Source: Lichenicola sp964236105 (GTDB lineage Bacteria; Pseudomonadota; Alphaproteobacteria; Acetobacterales; Acetobacteraceae). From it: a stretch of 64,000 nt of DNA. The DNA lies in contig CAXSBC010000001.1 in assembly GCA_964236105.1 (NCBI GenBank), positions 124,001 to 188,000 on the forward strand, given 5' to 3'. The notes beneath the pieces were generated by a model. It ran no database searches, was not told the DNA's origin, and saw nothing but the letters and a program-made list of their open reading frames with translations. Position 1 is the first letter of the stretch. Each line of letters starts with the position of its first letter. A program made the position numbers and the translations under genes. This document shows, piece by piece, positions 34,166 through 42,197 of the stretch.

Positions 34166-35277
34166 TCGCTCTTATCCTGGGCAGGAAAGGTAACCACTAC
34201 TTTGTCAGCAAACGTTTTTGCGCGCCGTTCAGATGCGGGTGGATTAGCATTGATTTGACCCTTTTTTTCGAGGGACATCAGGGCTTCTTTGTAGTTTTTC
34301 TCAAGGTATGCTCGACCGACATGGTGACGATCAAAGATTTCCTTCATAGTAAGTGTTCTGCCCGAAAACGCAGTTACAAGAAGGCCCTCAAGATCATCTA
34401 GCGGGCGCGCAAGCTCAAACAGAACTGGCATTGTCTTATCAGCAGCACAGTAAGAGAATGATGGAACGTTTTGCTCAGTCTTTGAGCTTTCTCGCCCCAT
34501 GATATCTTTCATGATGTTGTAACCAAGAATGTGCTTTGACACGAAAATAAGATAATGACTTGTACGAGAGCCTTGCTCGTTCTTGAAACAGAACGGCAAG
34601 GTGAAAGTGCCACCCATCTCTTTGAGCGCTTCCGAAATACGTTCAACGATCAGCAACTCGCGCTTTGCTGGGGGCAAAGCGGCCATCTCAGTGCGCAAGG
34701 TGGTAGCTCGTTCGTCGCCAAAGAGAGCGGCCATATGCGTTTTAACGATGTCGTTGTTAAGACCCATATTGATGCGATTGTAGTTAAAAAAGAATATGCA
34801 ATCGCAACCCCAGTCTTTGAGGAAGGTGTTGATTAGTTTGAGAGATAAGCCCTTATATCCCCACGGATCAATGAAAGACAGAGTTGGAATAATAGGCCCA
34901 TCAGTAAGCTGATCAATGATGTCTTGTCCGACAAGATGGTTCATAACCTTTGGCGGATACTTGAGTGTGCCAATGTTAGGAATCTTAGAAATCTCTTCTT
35001 CAAGTGTTCGTGAATTATCTTCGTTGCCATCGTTAAAGATGGTGATCAGACGATCTTTGAGGGTTGGATCGCTGATTGCGTTTTCAAGTACTAACAAGGG
35101 CACGGACGCGGAGCCATCTTTATACCGGCCAGGCCCCGAAAACAGATCAACATAGGCCAGCTTACCTGATGGCGCGCGCGGTGCGATGATCTTTGTCCAA
35201 GCACGATAATACTTGTCAACAATCTGCGCCTTGACGTACGACTCTTCAGACCGTTGCTCGAAGAAACTGTTAGGCAT
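34162..35277 (-). CDS. tcmP: Three-Cys-motif partner protein TcmP
   Basis: A 371-residue protein whose family is defined by its neighbourhood to a three-Cys-motif (DUF5131) gene, as here. Residues about 40-52 (KLAYVDLFSGPGRY) look like methyltransferase motif I, IFNDGNED (80-87) like the acidic strand-2 motif, and LSFIDPWGYKGLS (133-145) like a DPxG catalytic-type loop. The C-terminal 90 residues look like a winged helix (TMKEIFDRHHVGRAYLEKNY). A nucleic-acid or nucleotide methyltransferase is inferred, not proven. ATG 35277 has a GGTGA site and a sigma-70-like promoter upstream. GC content is far below the genome. Confidence 0.82.
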   Translation of the reverse strand: MPNSFFEQRSEESYVKAQIVDKYYRAWTKIIAPRAPSGKLAYVDLFSGPGRYKDGSASVPLLVLENAISDPTLKDRLITIFNDGNEDNSRTLEEEISKIPNIGTLKYPPKVMNHLVGQDIIDQLTDGPIIPTLSFIDPWGYKGLSLKLINTFLKDWGCDCIFFFNYNRINMGLNNDIVKTHMAALFGDERATTLRTEMAALPPAKRELLIVERISEALKEMGGTFTLPFCFKNEQGSRTSHYLIFVSKHILGYNIMKDIMGRESSKTEQNVPSFSYCAADKTMPVLFELARPLDDLEGLLVTAFSGRTLTMKEIFDRHHVGRAYLEKNYKEALMSLEKKGQINANPPASERRAKTFADKVVVTFPAQDKSE

Positions 35278-35290
35278 GCACTTTCACCAT

Positions 35291-35320
35291 CCTATAAGCC
35301 GTTGACCTCTAGCTTCTCAA
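35291..35320 (-). promoter_or_regulatory. Possible sigma-70 promoter of the tcmP-DUF5131 operon
   Basis: Reading on the minus strand, TTGAGA (35315-35320) and TATAGG (35291-35296) are spaced by 18 bp, close to the bacterial consensus, and lie 14 bp before the tcmP ATG at 35277. This would give a very short leader. It is the only such match noticed at this operon. Confidence 0.4.
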
Positions 35321-35646
35321 AACACACGTGATCCACTCAAGTTCTGCTTACGTTCTAGACGTCGTTGAGGGTAGTGTCGAGGGGATGCTCGCAGCGAGTG
35401 ATGGGCGGCCAAACCAAGTTTGTGCTGCTCCGATACCGTCAATCACGCTCATTATTTGCCGCATGCCGGAGTTACGGTGCACGGCGGTCAGGTCCAGCAC
35501 GAAATATTGGCGCTGCGTTGTTTGAAAAGAAGCATGAACGCAGACCTGCTGCTAACCTCCCTTACCGAATTTCAGCTTCATGGCCCATTAATGTGCGCTG
35601 TGAACGTCCGGGTTGAGGTCGAAAGCCGCCCGCGGGCACTCGGCAG

Positions 35647-35700
35647 CTAGTGTCCGCTTCTCGCTATCTCCCGCTCCATAGCTGCCTGTCTGCTTCCGGC
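35647..35700 (-). repeat. Right arm of diverged inverted repeat flanking TcmP/DUF5131
   Basis: The minus strand, with CCGGAAGCAGACAGGCAGCT then ATAGCGAGAAGCGGACACT, matches the plus strand of 33299-33350. The two arms face each other across the 2.3-kb module. No target-site duplication was established. Confidence 0.5.
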
Positions 35701-35768
35701 CAAAAGCGATTTCATGTTGCTGACGCGACGTAGGAAACTACTACATCATTGTAAACTGCAACTGGGTC

Positions 35769-37067
35769 CTATCCCTCCGCCGCAGCCGCCATCGCCCGCG
35801 CCAGCGCCCGTACGCCGATATCGCGCCGCCACACCCCATCCGGCCACTCGATCGCGGCCACGCCCGCATACGCCGCGTCCCGCGCCGCCGCGAGATCCGG
35901 CGCGGTCGCCACCACCGTGAGCACCCGGCCCCCCGCCCCCACCAGCGCGCCGGAGGCGTCGCGGGCGGTCGCGGCCTGGAACACCCGCACCCCCGCCATG
36001 GCTTCGGCGCGCTCGATGCCGTGGATCGGGGCACCCGCGGCCGGCGTGCCGGGATAGCCGCGGCCGGCGAGCACCACGGCGACGGAAGCCTCGTTGGAAA
36101 AGCGCAGGTCGGCGCGCGCGAGAGTGCCGTCGCACAGGGCGACGAGGGCCGGCAGCAGGTCGGTGCGCAGGCGCGGCAGCAGCGCCTGCGCCTCGGGGTC
36201 GCCGAAGCGGACATTGTATTCGATCAGCGACGGGCCGTCCGCGGTCAGCATCAGGCCCGCGAAGATCACGCCGCGGAACGGGGTGCCGCGGGCCGCCATC
36301 TCGCGCAGCATCGGCCGCACCAGCAGGTCGAGCGCCGTCTCCTGGGTGGCGCGGTCGAAATAGGCGGGCGGCGACACCGCCCCCATGCCGCCGGTGTTGG
36401 GGCCGGTGTCGTTCTCGCCGATGCGCTTGTGATCCTGGGCGGCGCCGATCAGCACCGCGGTCTCGCCGTCGCACAGCGCGAACAGCGACACCTCGTCGCC
36501 CTCCAGGCACTCCTCGATCACCACCGCAGCACCGGCGGCGCCGAGGCTGCCCTGCTCCATGAAGTCCGTGATTGCGGCTTCGGCCTCCGCCACGCTCTGC
36601 GCCACCACCACGCCCTTGCCGGCCGCCAGCCCGTCGGCCTTGACCACGATCGGCGCGCCGCGACGGCGCACGAAGGCATGCGCGTCGGCCGCGTCCTCGA
36701 AGCGCTCCCAGCGCGCCGTCGGGATGCCGGCGGCGTCGCAGACCCCCTTGGTGAAGCTCTTGCTGCCTTCCAGCCGCGCCGCCGCCGCGGTCGGGCCGGC
36801 GCAGGCGATGCCGGCGGCCTGGCAGGCATCGGTAAGGCCGGCCACCAGCGGCGCCTCGGGGCCGGGCAGCACCAGGTCGATCCGCTCGGCCTGCGCGAAG
36901 GCCAGCAGGGCCGGCACATTGTCTGCGGCAAGCGGAACGTTGAGGCCGAACAGGGCGGTGCCGGGATTGCCGGGGGCGGTGAACAGCGCGTCCAGCCTCG
37001 GCGAGCGGGCGAGCGTCGCCGCCAGCGCATGTTCCCGTCCGCCCGAGCCCACCAGCAGCACACGCAT
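35769..37067 (-). CDS. purD: Phosphoribosylamine-glycine ligase
   Basis: A 432-residue ATP-grasp enzyme making glycinamide ribonucleotide in purine synthesis. The N-terminal motif MRVLLVGSGGREHALA opens it. Then LVLPGPEAPLVAGL, the ATP-grasp strand PIVVKADGLAAGKGVVV, QDHKRIGENDTGPNTGGMGA (residues about 215-234) and IEYNVRFGDPEAQ follow as expected. Start ATG 37067 gives the canonical N-terminus; the frame open to 37334 overlaps xseA and is spurious. It is divergent from xseA with an 85-bp gap that must hold both promoters. Confidence 0.95.
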   Translation of the reverse strand: MRVLLVGSGGREHALAATLARSPRLDALFTAPGNPGTALFGLNVPLAADNVPALLAFAQAERIDLVLPGPEAPLVAGLTDACQAAGIACAGPTAAAARLEGSKSFTKGVCDAAGIPTARWERFEDAADAHAFVRRRGAPIVVKADGLAAGKGVVVAQSVAEAEAAITDFMEQGSLGAAGAAVVIEECLEGDEVSLFALCDGETAVLIGAAQDHKRIGENDTGPNTGGMGAVSPPAYFDRATQETALDLLVRPMLREMAARGTPFRGVIFAGLMLTADGPSLIEYNVRFGDPEAQALLPRLRTDLLPALVALCDGTLARADLRFSNEASVAVVLAGRGYPGTPAAGAPIHGIERAEAMAGVRVFQAATARDASGALVGAGGRVLTVVATAPDLAAARDAAYAGVAAIEWPDGVWRRDIGVRALARAMAAAAEG

Positions 37068-37152
37068 CGGCCGTCCTCCCGCAAGGTCGGGCGAGGCGGC
37101 GGACCCGTCGCCGCCCCTCGCGACGCCGGCGGCTCTATCATATCCTGCCGCG

Positions 37153-38901
37153 ATGGACGAACCCGCCACCGCCTCCGCCTCCGCCACCGCCTCCGCCCCC
37201 GCCTCCGCCCCCGCCTCCGCCACCGTCTCCAACGTGCCCGAATACAGCGTCTCGGAGATCTCCGGGGCGGTGAAGCGGGTGCTGGAAGGCTCCTTCTCGC
37301 GAGTCCGGGTGCGCGGCGAGATCACCGAGTTCAAGCGCTACCCGTCCGGGCACCTGTATTTCTCGCTCAAGGACGAGGGCGGCAAGATCTCGAGCGTGGT
37401 CTGGCGCAACGGCGTCGCCCGTCTCGGGCTGCAGCCTGAGAACGGGCTCGAGGTGATCGCCACCGGGCGGATCTCGTCCTACGGCGAGCGCTCGTCGTAT
37501 CAGCTCATCGTCGAGCGCATGGACTATGCCGGCGAGGGCGCGCTGCTGGCGCGGATCGAGCGGCTGCGGCTCAAGCTCGCGGCGGAAGGGCTGTTCGACG
37601 CGGCGGCCAAGCAGCCGCTGCCGTTCCTGCCGCGCCTGATCGGGCTGGTCACCTCGCCGCAGGGTGCGGTGCTGCACGACATCCGCACCACGATCCTGCG
37701 CCGCTTCCCCCGCGCGCTGCTGCTGTGGCCGGTGCCGGTGCAGGGCGAGGGGGCGGCAGCGCGGATCGCGGCCGCGATCACCGGCTTCGACCGGCGCACC
37801 GGGCCCGGCACCGGCATCCCCCGGCCGGACCTGCTGATCGTGGCGCGCGGCGGCGGCAGCCTGGAGGACCTGATGGCGTTCTCCGACGAGGCGGTGCTGC
37901 GCGCGGTCGCCGCCTGCCGCATCCCGGTGATCTCCGCGGTCGGGCACGAGACCGACACCACGCTGATCGACTTCGTGTCCGACCGCCGCGCCCCGACCCC
38001 CACCGCGGCGGCGGAGATCGCGGTGCCGGCGCGGGTCGAGCTGGTGGCCGACCTCGCCCACCGCGCGGCCCGGCTGGAAAGCGGGTTGGCACGGCTCGCC
38101 CAGGGCCTGCGGCTGCGCTTCGACCGGGCGAGCGGGCTACTGCCGGACCTGCCGACCCTGCTCGGGCACACGCGGCAGCGGCTGGACGACCGGCTGCACC
38201 GGCTGGAGCTGGCGCTGCCGAACCTGCTCGGCGCCCGGCGCGCGGCGCTGGCCGCCCGCGGGCTGCTGCCGGACCTGCCGGGACAGCTCGCGGCACGGCG
38301 ACGCACGGTGCAGGAACTCGGCCAGCGGCTGCAGCGCGCGCTGCCGCATCTGCTCGCCGCCCGGCGCGCGGCCCTGCTCGCGCACCGCGCGCTGCCGGAC
38401 CTGCGCGGCCAGTTCGCCGGGCGGCAGCGCTCGGTGCAGCAGCTCGGACACCGGCTGCAGCTCGGTCTGCCGGCGCTGCTGGCGGCACGGCGCACCGCCC
38501 TGGCGGCGGCGGAACGGCACATGCCGTCGCCGCACGGGCTGATCGGCACCAGGCGCGGACAGGTCGCGGTGACGGCCGGCGGGCTGCAGGCCGGCCTGCG
38601 TCAGGCGCTGCGCGACTCCGGCGCCGCCCTGGGCGCCCGGCCGCTCGGCGTGGCACCCCTCTCGGCCCTGCTGCGGGAGCGGCGCGCGGTGCTGGACGGG
38701 CTGACCGCCCGGCTCGAATCGGTGTCGCCGAACGCGGTGCTGGCGCGCGGCTACGTGCTGGTGCGCGACCAGGCCGGCCACGCGGTGACGCAGGCCGCCT
38801 CGCTGCGGCCCGGCGCCAGGCTGGGGCTGGTGTTCGCCGACGGCGAGCGGCACGTCCGGGTGGAGCGCGACGCCGCCAGCCAGGGCGCCCTGGACGTCTG
38901 A
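37153..38901 (+). CDS. xseA: Exodeoxyribonuclease VII large subunit, with internal 42-residue repeats
   Basis: A 582-residue protein, longer than the usual 400-530. An Ala/Ser/Thr/Pro tract (residues about 4-26, from GCCTCCGCC-type hexamer repeats) precedes the OB-fold (YSVSEISGAVKRVLEGSF) and the catalytic domain with GLVTSPQGAVLHDI, ARGGGSLEDLMAFSDE and SAVGHETDTTLIDFVSDRRAPTP. The coiled-coil stalk is extended by three 42-residue units (residues 328-453) built on LPDLxxxLxxRRxxxxxLxxRLxxALPxLLxARR. The end LARGYVLV is standard. It pairs with XseB (coded at 51.3 kb) to degrade single-stranded DNA. Confidence 0.93.
   Translation: MDEPATASASATASAPASAPASATVSNVPEYSVSEISGAVKRVLEGSFSRVRVRGEITEFKRYPSGHLYFSLKDEGGKISSVVWRNGVARLGLQPENGLEVIATGRISSYGERSSYQLIVERMDYAGEGALLARIERLRLKLAAEGLFDAAAKQPLPFLPRLIGLVTSPQGAVLHDIRTTILRRFPRALLLWPVPVQGEGAAARIAAAITGFDRRTGPGTGIPRPDLLIVARGGGSLEDLMAFSDEAVLRAVAACRIPVISAVGHETDTTLIDFVSDRRAPTPTAAAEIAVPARVELVADLAHRAARLESGLARLAQGLRLRFDRASGLLPDLPTLLGHTRQRLDDRLHRLELALPNLLGARRAALAARGLLPDLPGQLAARRRTVQELGQRLQRALPHLLAARRAALLAHRALPDLRGQFAGRQRSVQQLGHRLQLGLPALLAARRTALAAAERHMPSPHGLIGTRRGQVAVTAGGLQAGLRQALRDSGAALGARPLGVAPLSALLRERRAVLDGLTARLESVSPNAVLARGYVLVRDQAGHAVTQAASLRPGARLGLVFADGERHVRVERDAASQGALDV
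38134..38511 (+). repeat. Three tandem 126-bp units inside xseA
   Basis: Units start at 38134, 38260 and 38386. Each codes for 42 residues with the same layout, and the same bases recur at many positions (for example CTGCCGGACCTG near the start of each unit and GCCCGGCGCGCGGC-like blocks near the end of the first two). The third unit runs into a non-matching HMPSPHG segment. The reading frame is preserved throughout. Confidence 0.8.
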
Positions 38902-38914
38902 CGCGGGCCCGGCG

Positions 38915-39310
38915 CTACCGGTAGGTCTTTCCGTCATAGACGACGAAGCCGACCGGATCGTGCGTGAAGTGCAGCACCGGCAGGCCGGGATCGTTCGAGC
39001 CGGCGGTGGCCTCGTCGGCCGGAATGAACATGCCCTGCATCTCGACCGGCGTGTCCACCACGAACGGGATCTCGGCGCCGATGCCGCCGTCGGTGATGCG
39101 GATCGCGACGAACACCGAGCCGGCGTAGCTGAAGCCGTCGCCGTTCAGGCTGGCGAGCCCGTCGATCCAGAGCTGCTGGTGCTCGGCGCCTTCGACCTGC
39201 ATGCGCTCGCCGAACAGCTTCGAGACGGTGGCCGTCACATGCCGGAGCGTGCCGCGTCCGCTGCCGTCCGGATTGCGCAGCACGAGCGGCTGCATCGCAT
39301 GGTCGATCAA
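38915..39310 (-). CDS. Conserved hypothetical protein
   Basis: A 131-residue soluble protein, not recognised. It reads as a beta-rich domain: RHVTATVSKLFGERMQVEG, FSYAGSVFVAIRITDG, GAEIPFVVDTPVEMQGMFIP and HFTHDPVGFVVYDGKTYR. TTG 39310 is preferred because GGGAG lies 6 nt before it; ATG 39295 has no site. Its 3' end faces the xseA end (13-bp gap) and it is divergent from the lipoprotein gene. Confidence 0.6.
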   Translation of the reverse strand: MIDHAMQPLVLRNPDGSGRGTLRHVTATVSKLFGERMQVEGAEHQQLWIDGLASLNGDGFSYAGSVFVAIRITDGGIGAEIPFVVDTPVEMQGMFIPADEATAGSNDPGLPVLHFTHDPVGFVVYDGKTYR

Positions 39311-39392
39311 GGCGTTCTCCCGGCATCGTCGGCCGAGGCAACGCGGCACCGGCGGCAACGTTTGCAGCCGGATGGCAATCGAGGGTCGGATC

Positions 39393-39791
39393 ATGGCGGC
39401 TGGCGCGCGGTGGCGGCGGGGACGGACGGCGACGGCCCGGGGCGTGCTCCTGATCGCGGCTGGCGGCCTGATGCTTGCCGGATGCGAGGACGTGCCGGCT
39501 GCCCCGCCGCCGGCACCCGTGGCCGCAGCCCCGGCCAGGCCTGCCGCCGGCCCGGCCGGGATCGTGCTGACGCCGCAGCCGGCCGGCTCCGGCGTGGCAC
39601 TGACCAACGACCCGTCGGCACCGGCCGACACGCCGCTCTGCGGCATGGCCGCGCGCGAGGCGAGCGGGATCGGCCAGACCCTGCTGCCGCGCCAGTATGC
39701 GACCGCCGGCATCTGCAGCAGCTTCGCGTGCTACGACCCCGCGACCGCGACCTATCTCGGCGCCGACGGCTATCGCCATGTCTGCCGCTGA
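39393..39791 (+). CDS. Small lipoprotein
   Basis: A 132-residue lipoprotein. An Arg-rich start, a hydrophobic stretch and the lipobox LMLAGC place the lipidated cysteine at residue 31. A Pro/Ala-rich linker follows, then a small domain with three cysteines (PLCGMAAREASG, AGICSSFACYDPAT) ending in YRHVCR, so disulphides in the periplasm are likely. ATG 39393 has a GAGGG about 8 nt upstream. Function unknown. First of a series of small envelope genes. Confidence 0.7.
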   Translation: MAAGARWRRGRTATARGVLLIAAGGLMLAGCEDVPAAPPPAPVAAAPARPAAGPAGIVLTPQPAGSGVALTNDPSAPADTPLCGMAAREASGIGQTLLPRQYATAGICSSFACYDPATATYLGADGYRHVCR

Positions 39792-39896
39792 CCGAACCAG
39801 AACCGAAACGGCATCGCGGCCGATTGATGTGCCGGGCGGCATCGCCCACATCATCGGTGGGACGGAGCACAGCCCGATCCAGCACGGAGCGCATCC

Positions 39897-40376
39897 ATGA
39901 CCGCCTTGGGACAAGCCGGCCGACTTTTCACGCAGGTGGGCGCCGCCGCCCTGCGCTCCCGGTCGGCGCCCCCCGACGCGCGGCTGGACTTCGCCCTGCC
40001 GGCCGGCGCGCCGATCGACGCGGCCGACCGGGCCCGGCGGCTGGCGCGCATCCGGCGTCTGGCCTGGCTGCTGGACTCGTCGCTGCGGCTGCCGGGAACG
40101 CGGTTCCGCTTCGGCCTGAACAGCCTGATCGGCCTGACGCCCGCCGCCGGCGACGCGGCCATGACCGCGATCTCGCTCTACATCGTCTACGAGGCCTACC
40201 AGCTCGGGCTGCCGAAGTCGCAGTTGGCCAAGATGCTGGGCAACGTGGCGGTCGAGGCGGCAGCCGGATCGGTGCCGGTGCTGGGCGACCTGTTCGACGC
40301 CACCTTCAAGGCGAACCTGCGCAACATCGCGCTGATCGACGCCCACGTGGCGATCCAACCGGGAGGACGCGCATGA
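39897..40376 (+). CDS. DUF4112 protein
   Basis: A 159-residue protein. The core RRLAWLLDSSLRLPGTRFRFGLNSLIGLTPAAGDA (conserved in short blocks LLDSSLRLPG and GLDP/GLTPxxGD), a membrane-like YIVYEAYQLG helix and the SVPVLGDLFDATFKANLRNI end are the DUF4112 signature. The family is membrane associated and of unknown function. A GGAG site precedes ATG 39897. It overlaps the following secreted-protein gene by 4 bp (ATGA). Confidence 0.85.
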   Translation: MTALGQAGRLFTQVGAAALRSRSAPPDARLDFALPAGAPIDAADRARRLARIRRLAWLLDSSLRLPGTRFRFGLNSLIGLTPAAGDAAMTAISLYIVYEAYQLGLPKSQLAKMLGNVAVEAAAGSVPVLGDLFDATFKANLRNIALIDAHVAIQPGGRA

Positions 40377-40675
40377 CGCGCATGCTGCAGACGGCATCCA
40401 TGATGCTGCTGATGACCGCCGTGCTTCCGGCGATGGCGCAGACCCAGTCGGTGGGGCAGTCCGGCAATACCCCGATCTCGCCGCGCAACCCGGGCATCGC
40501 CACCTCGCAGGCCCCGGCTGCCCAGGGCCAGGTGACCAACACGGTGGAGGGGATCGACAACAAGCTGCTGAACCAGGAGAAGGACCGGCCCCGTCTGCCG
40601 GGCCAGGTGCCGTCGCCGTCGCAGACGCAGCCGGGCGGCAGTGCTGCCGGCCAGAAGCCGGGAACCCCGCCCTGA
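40373..40675 (+). CDS. Small secreted hypothetical protein
   Basis: A 100-residue protein with a Sec signal (MMLLMTAVLPAMAQ, cleavage after AMA, about residue 22) and a hydrophilic, Gln/Pro/Asn-rich, probably disordered mature part. GGGAGG lies 8 nt before ATG 40373, and the ATG overlaps the DUF4112 stop, so it is translated with it. Not recognised. Confidence 0.65.
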   Translation: MTRMLQTASMMLLMTAVLPAMAQTQSVGQSGNTPISPRNPGIATSQAPAAQGQVTNTVEGIDNKLLNQEKDRPRLPGQVPSPSQTQPGGSAAGQKPGTPP

Positions 40676-40773
40676 TCGGAACGACGATCGGCGATTGACC
40701 TGCCGAAGCGGCTCGGCCATCGCTTGAGAGCCGCGCCGCCGGCTGGGCGTGGCGATCGAGCCCTGGAGAGCGC

Positions 40774-41406
40774 ATGGACAGGGTCAAGCGGCTGCTCGGC
40801 ACCGCCGCCTTCGATTTCGGCGGCGTCATCGTGTTCTACCTGCTGCTGGCCACGATCGGCCTGCGCGCGGCGATCATCGGCACCCTGGTCTTCGTGCCGC
40901 TGGACGCCTTCCGCCGGCACAGGCTGCGGATCGGCTTTCCCCGCCTCTACATCCTGTCGACCACCCTGGTGCTGGTGTTCGGGCTGATCGACGTCTTCTC
41001 CAGACAGCCCTTCATGCTGAAATACGAGGGCGCGGTCACGGAGACCGTCCTTGGCGTGGCGTTCGCGGCGGGATCGCGCGGCCGGTCGATCATCGAGGAG
41101 CTGATCCTGCAGCAGCAGCCGGACTACCGGGTGCCCCACATGCGGCGCTACTTCCAGCTGATCACCCGGAGCTGGGCGATCTACTATCTCTGCATGGCCT
41201 GCTTCTTCCTGTGGGTAAGCCAGCACTTCACCCTGATCCATGCCGTCGGCATCCGGCAGGTCGCCAGCCTGGCCGGGGCGATGATCATGGCGCTGTTCAG
41301 CTTCAGCCCCCTGCCCCATCCCTTGTTCCGGGCGCTGGGCCTGCTGCCGGCGACGGTCGACGAGGACGGCGACGCCGCGCTGTCGCCGCCCGGCCAGCCC
41401 GACTGA
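40774..41406 (+). CDS. Membrane protein, YciB/IspZ-like
   Basis: A 210-residue protein with about five membrane helices. The central RQPFMLKYEGAVTETVLGVAFAAGS resembles the 'xxFxKxKPTxxxxxFAxxLLGG' core of septation protein A (YciB/IspZ), and the helix layout matches, but identity is low. A GGAGAG site precedes ATG 40774. An inner-membrane role in envelope or division is possible. It converges with gcrA. Confidence 0.55.
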   Translation: MDRVKRLLGTAAFDFGGVIVFYLLLATIGLRAAIIGTLVFVPLDAFRRHRLRIGFPRLYILSTTLVLVFGLIDVFSRQPFMLKYEGAVTETVLGVAFAAGSRGRSIIEELILQQQPDYRVPHMRRYFQLITRSWAIYYLCMACFFLWVSQHFTLIHAVGIRQVASLAGAMIMALFSFSPLPHPLFRALGLLPATVDEDGDAALSPPGQPD

Positions 41407-41440
41407 CCGTGCGGGGCCCGCGGCCCGAGGCGGCGGCGGA

Positions 41441-42073
41441 TCAGGCGACGTTGTCGCGGCGGTCGCGTATCTTCACGTAGGCCAGCGCCGCGTGCGCGGC
41501 GCAGTACGGCTTGCCGCTCATCGGGTCGCCGCCGCAGAAGGTGAAGCCCTTGGTGCCCGGATCGCCGAGCGGCCAGCAGCAGGTCAGCCCGCGACGGCGC
41601 GGCGTCGCCGACACCGTACGCAGCACCGGCGCGATCACGTCATCCGCCTCGGCGGCGGGGCGCGCCGGTGGCCGAACCGGCGCGATCGGCGCGGCCGTCT
41701 CGGGTGCAGCGTCCGCCGCCGGCGGCCGCAGCGGCTGCACGTTGGCTGGCGCGGGCTCGGCCGCCGCCGGGACCGGCACCGAGGCCGGCGCGGCCGACCT
41801 GATCTCGGCCATGGCGGCACGCGGCGGTGCCGGACGCGTCGGCTGGGGTGATGGCGGGCTGTCGGCAAGCACGGCGCGCTGCGGCTGCAAACCGGTGCCG
41901 GCGAGCTCGAGGCTCTTGCGGATGGGCGACGGGCGTGGCGGCAGGGTCAGGCGGTGCGCCTTGCCGACCACCGCGTTCTTGGTGATCTGCATGCGTCGCC
42001 CGATCTCGGCGGTCGACAGACCATCCTGCCACAGGCCGCGCAGGCGCGTGATCGACTCGTCGGTCCACTCCAT
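41441..42073 (-). CDS. gcrA: Cell-cycle regulator GcrA
   Basis: A 210-residue alphaproteobacterial transcription regulator. The N-terminal helix-turn-helix, starting MEWTDESITRLRGLW and running through STAEIGRRMQITKNAVVGKAHRL, is diagnostic. A long Pro/Ala-rich linker (residues about 50-155) leads to a C-terminal Cys-containing segment (CCWPLGDPGTKGFTFCGG, PYCAAHAALAY). GcrA binds RNA polymerase and activates promoters methylated by CcrM at GANTC. ATG 42073 has GGGGGAG 7 nt upstream and is preferred over the adjacent TTG 42076. Confidence 0.92.
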   Translation of the reverse strand: MEWTDESITRLRGLWQDGLSTAEIGRRMQITKNAVVGKAHRLTLPPRPSPIRKSLELAGTGLQPQRAVLADSPPSPQPTRPAPPRAAMAEIRSAAPASVPVPAAAEPAPANVQPLRPPAADAAPETAAPIAPVRPPARPAAEADDVIAPVLRTVSATPRRRGLTCCWPLGDPGTKGFTFCGGDPMSGKPYCAAHAALAYVKIRDRRDNVA

Positions 42074-42197
42074 CAACGTGCTCCCCCAAGTCCTTCAGAC
42101 GCAGAGGCACGCTAATCCAAATGATGGGGTCTCTCAACCGAACGACCACATAATGTTGTGGACAAACCGGTGGAGCACGCTGGGGAAAACGTGTGAA

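Larger units (their letters stand above)
35278..35768. other. Spacer, right flank of the TcmP island
   Basis: About 490 bp with no gene-like frame; short frames are Cys/Arg/Ser-rich. It holds the operon promoter near tcmP, the right arm of the inverted repeat at 35647-35700 and a reverse AGCGGAC motif at 35652-35658. High-GC core sequence resumes at purD. Confidence 0.5.

Noticed and set aside
34555..34836. Plus-strand frames inside tcmP
   Set aside because: Antisense to a recognised family member; no domain.
37138..38061. Minus-strand frame with a poly-Gly tail opposite xseA
   Set aside because: The Gly run is only the antisense of the Ala/Ser repeat tract of xseA.
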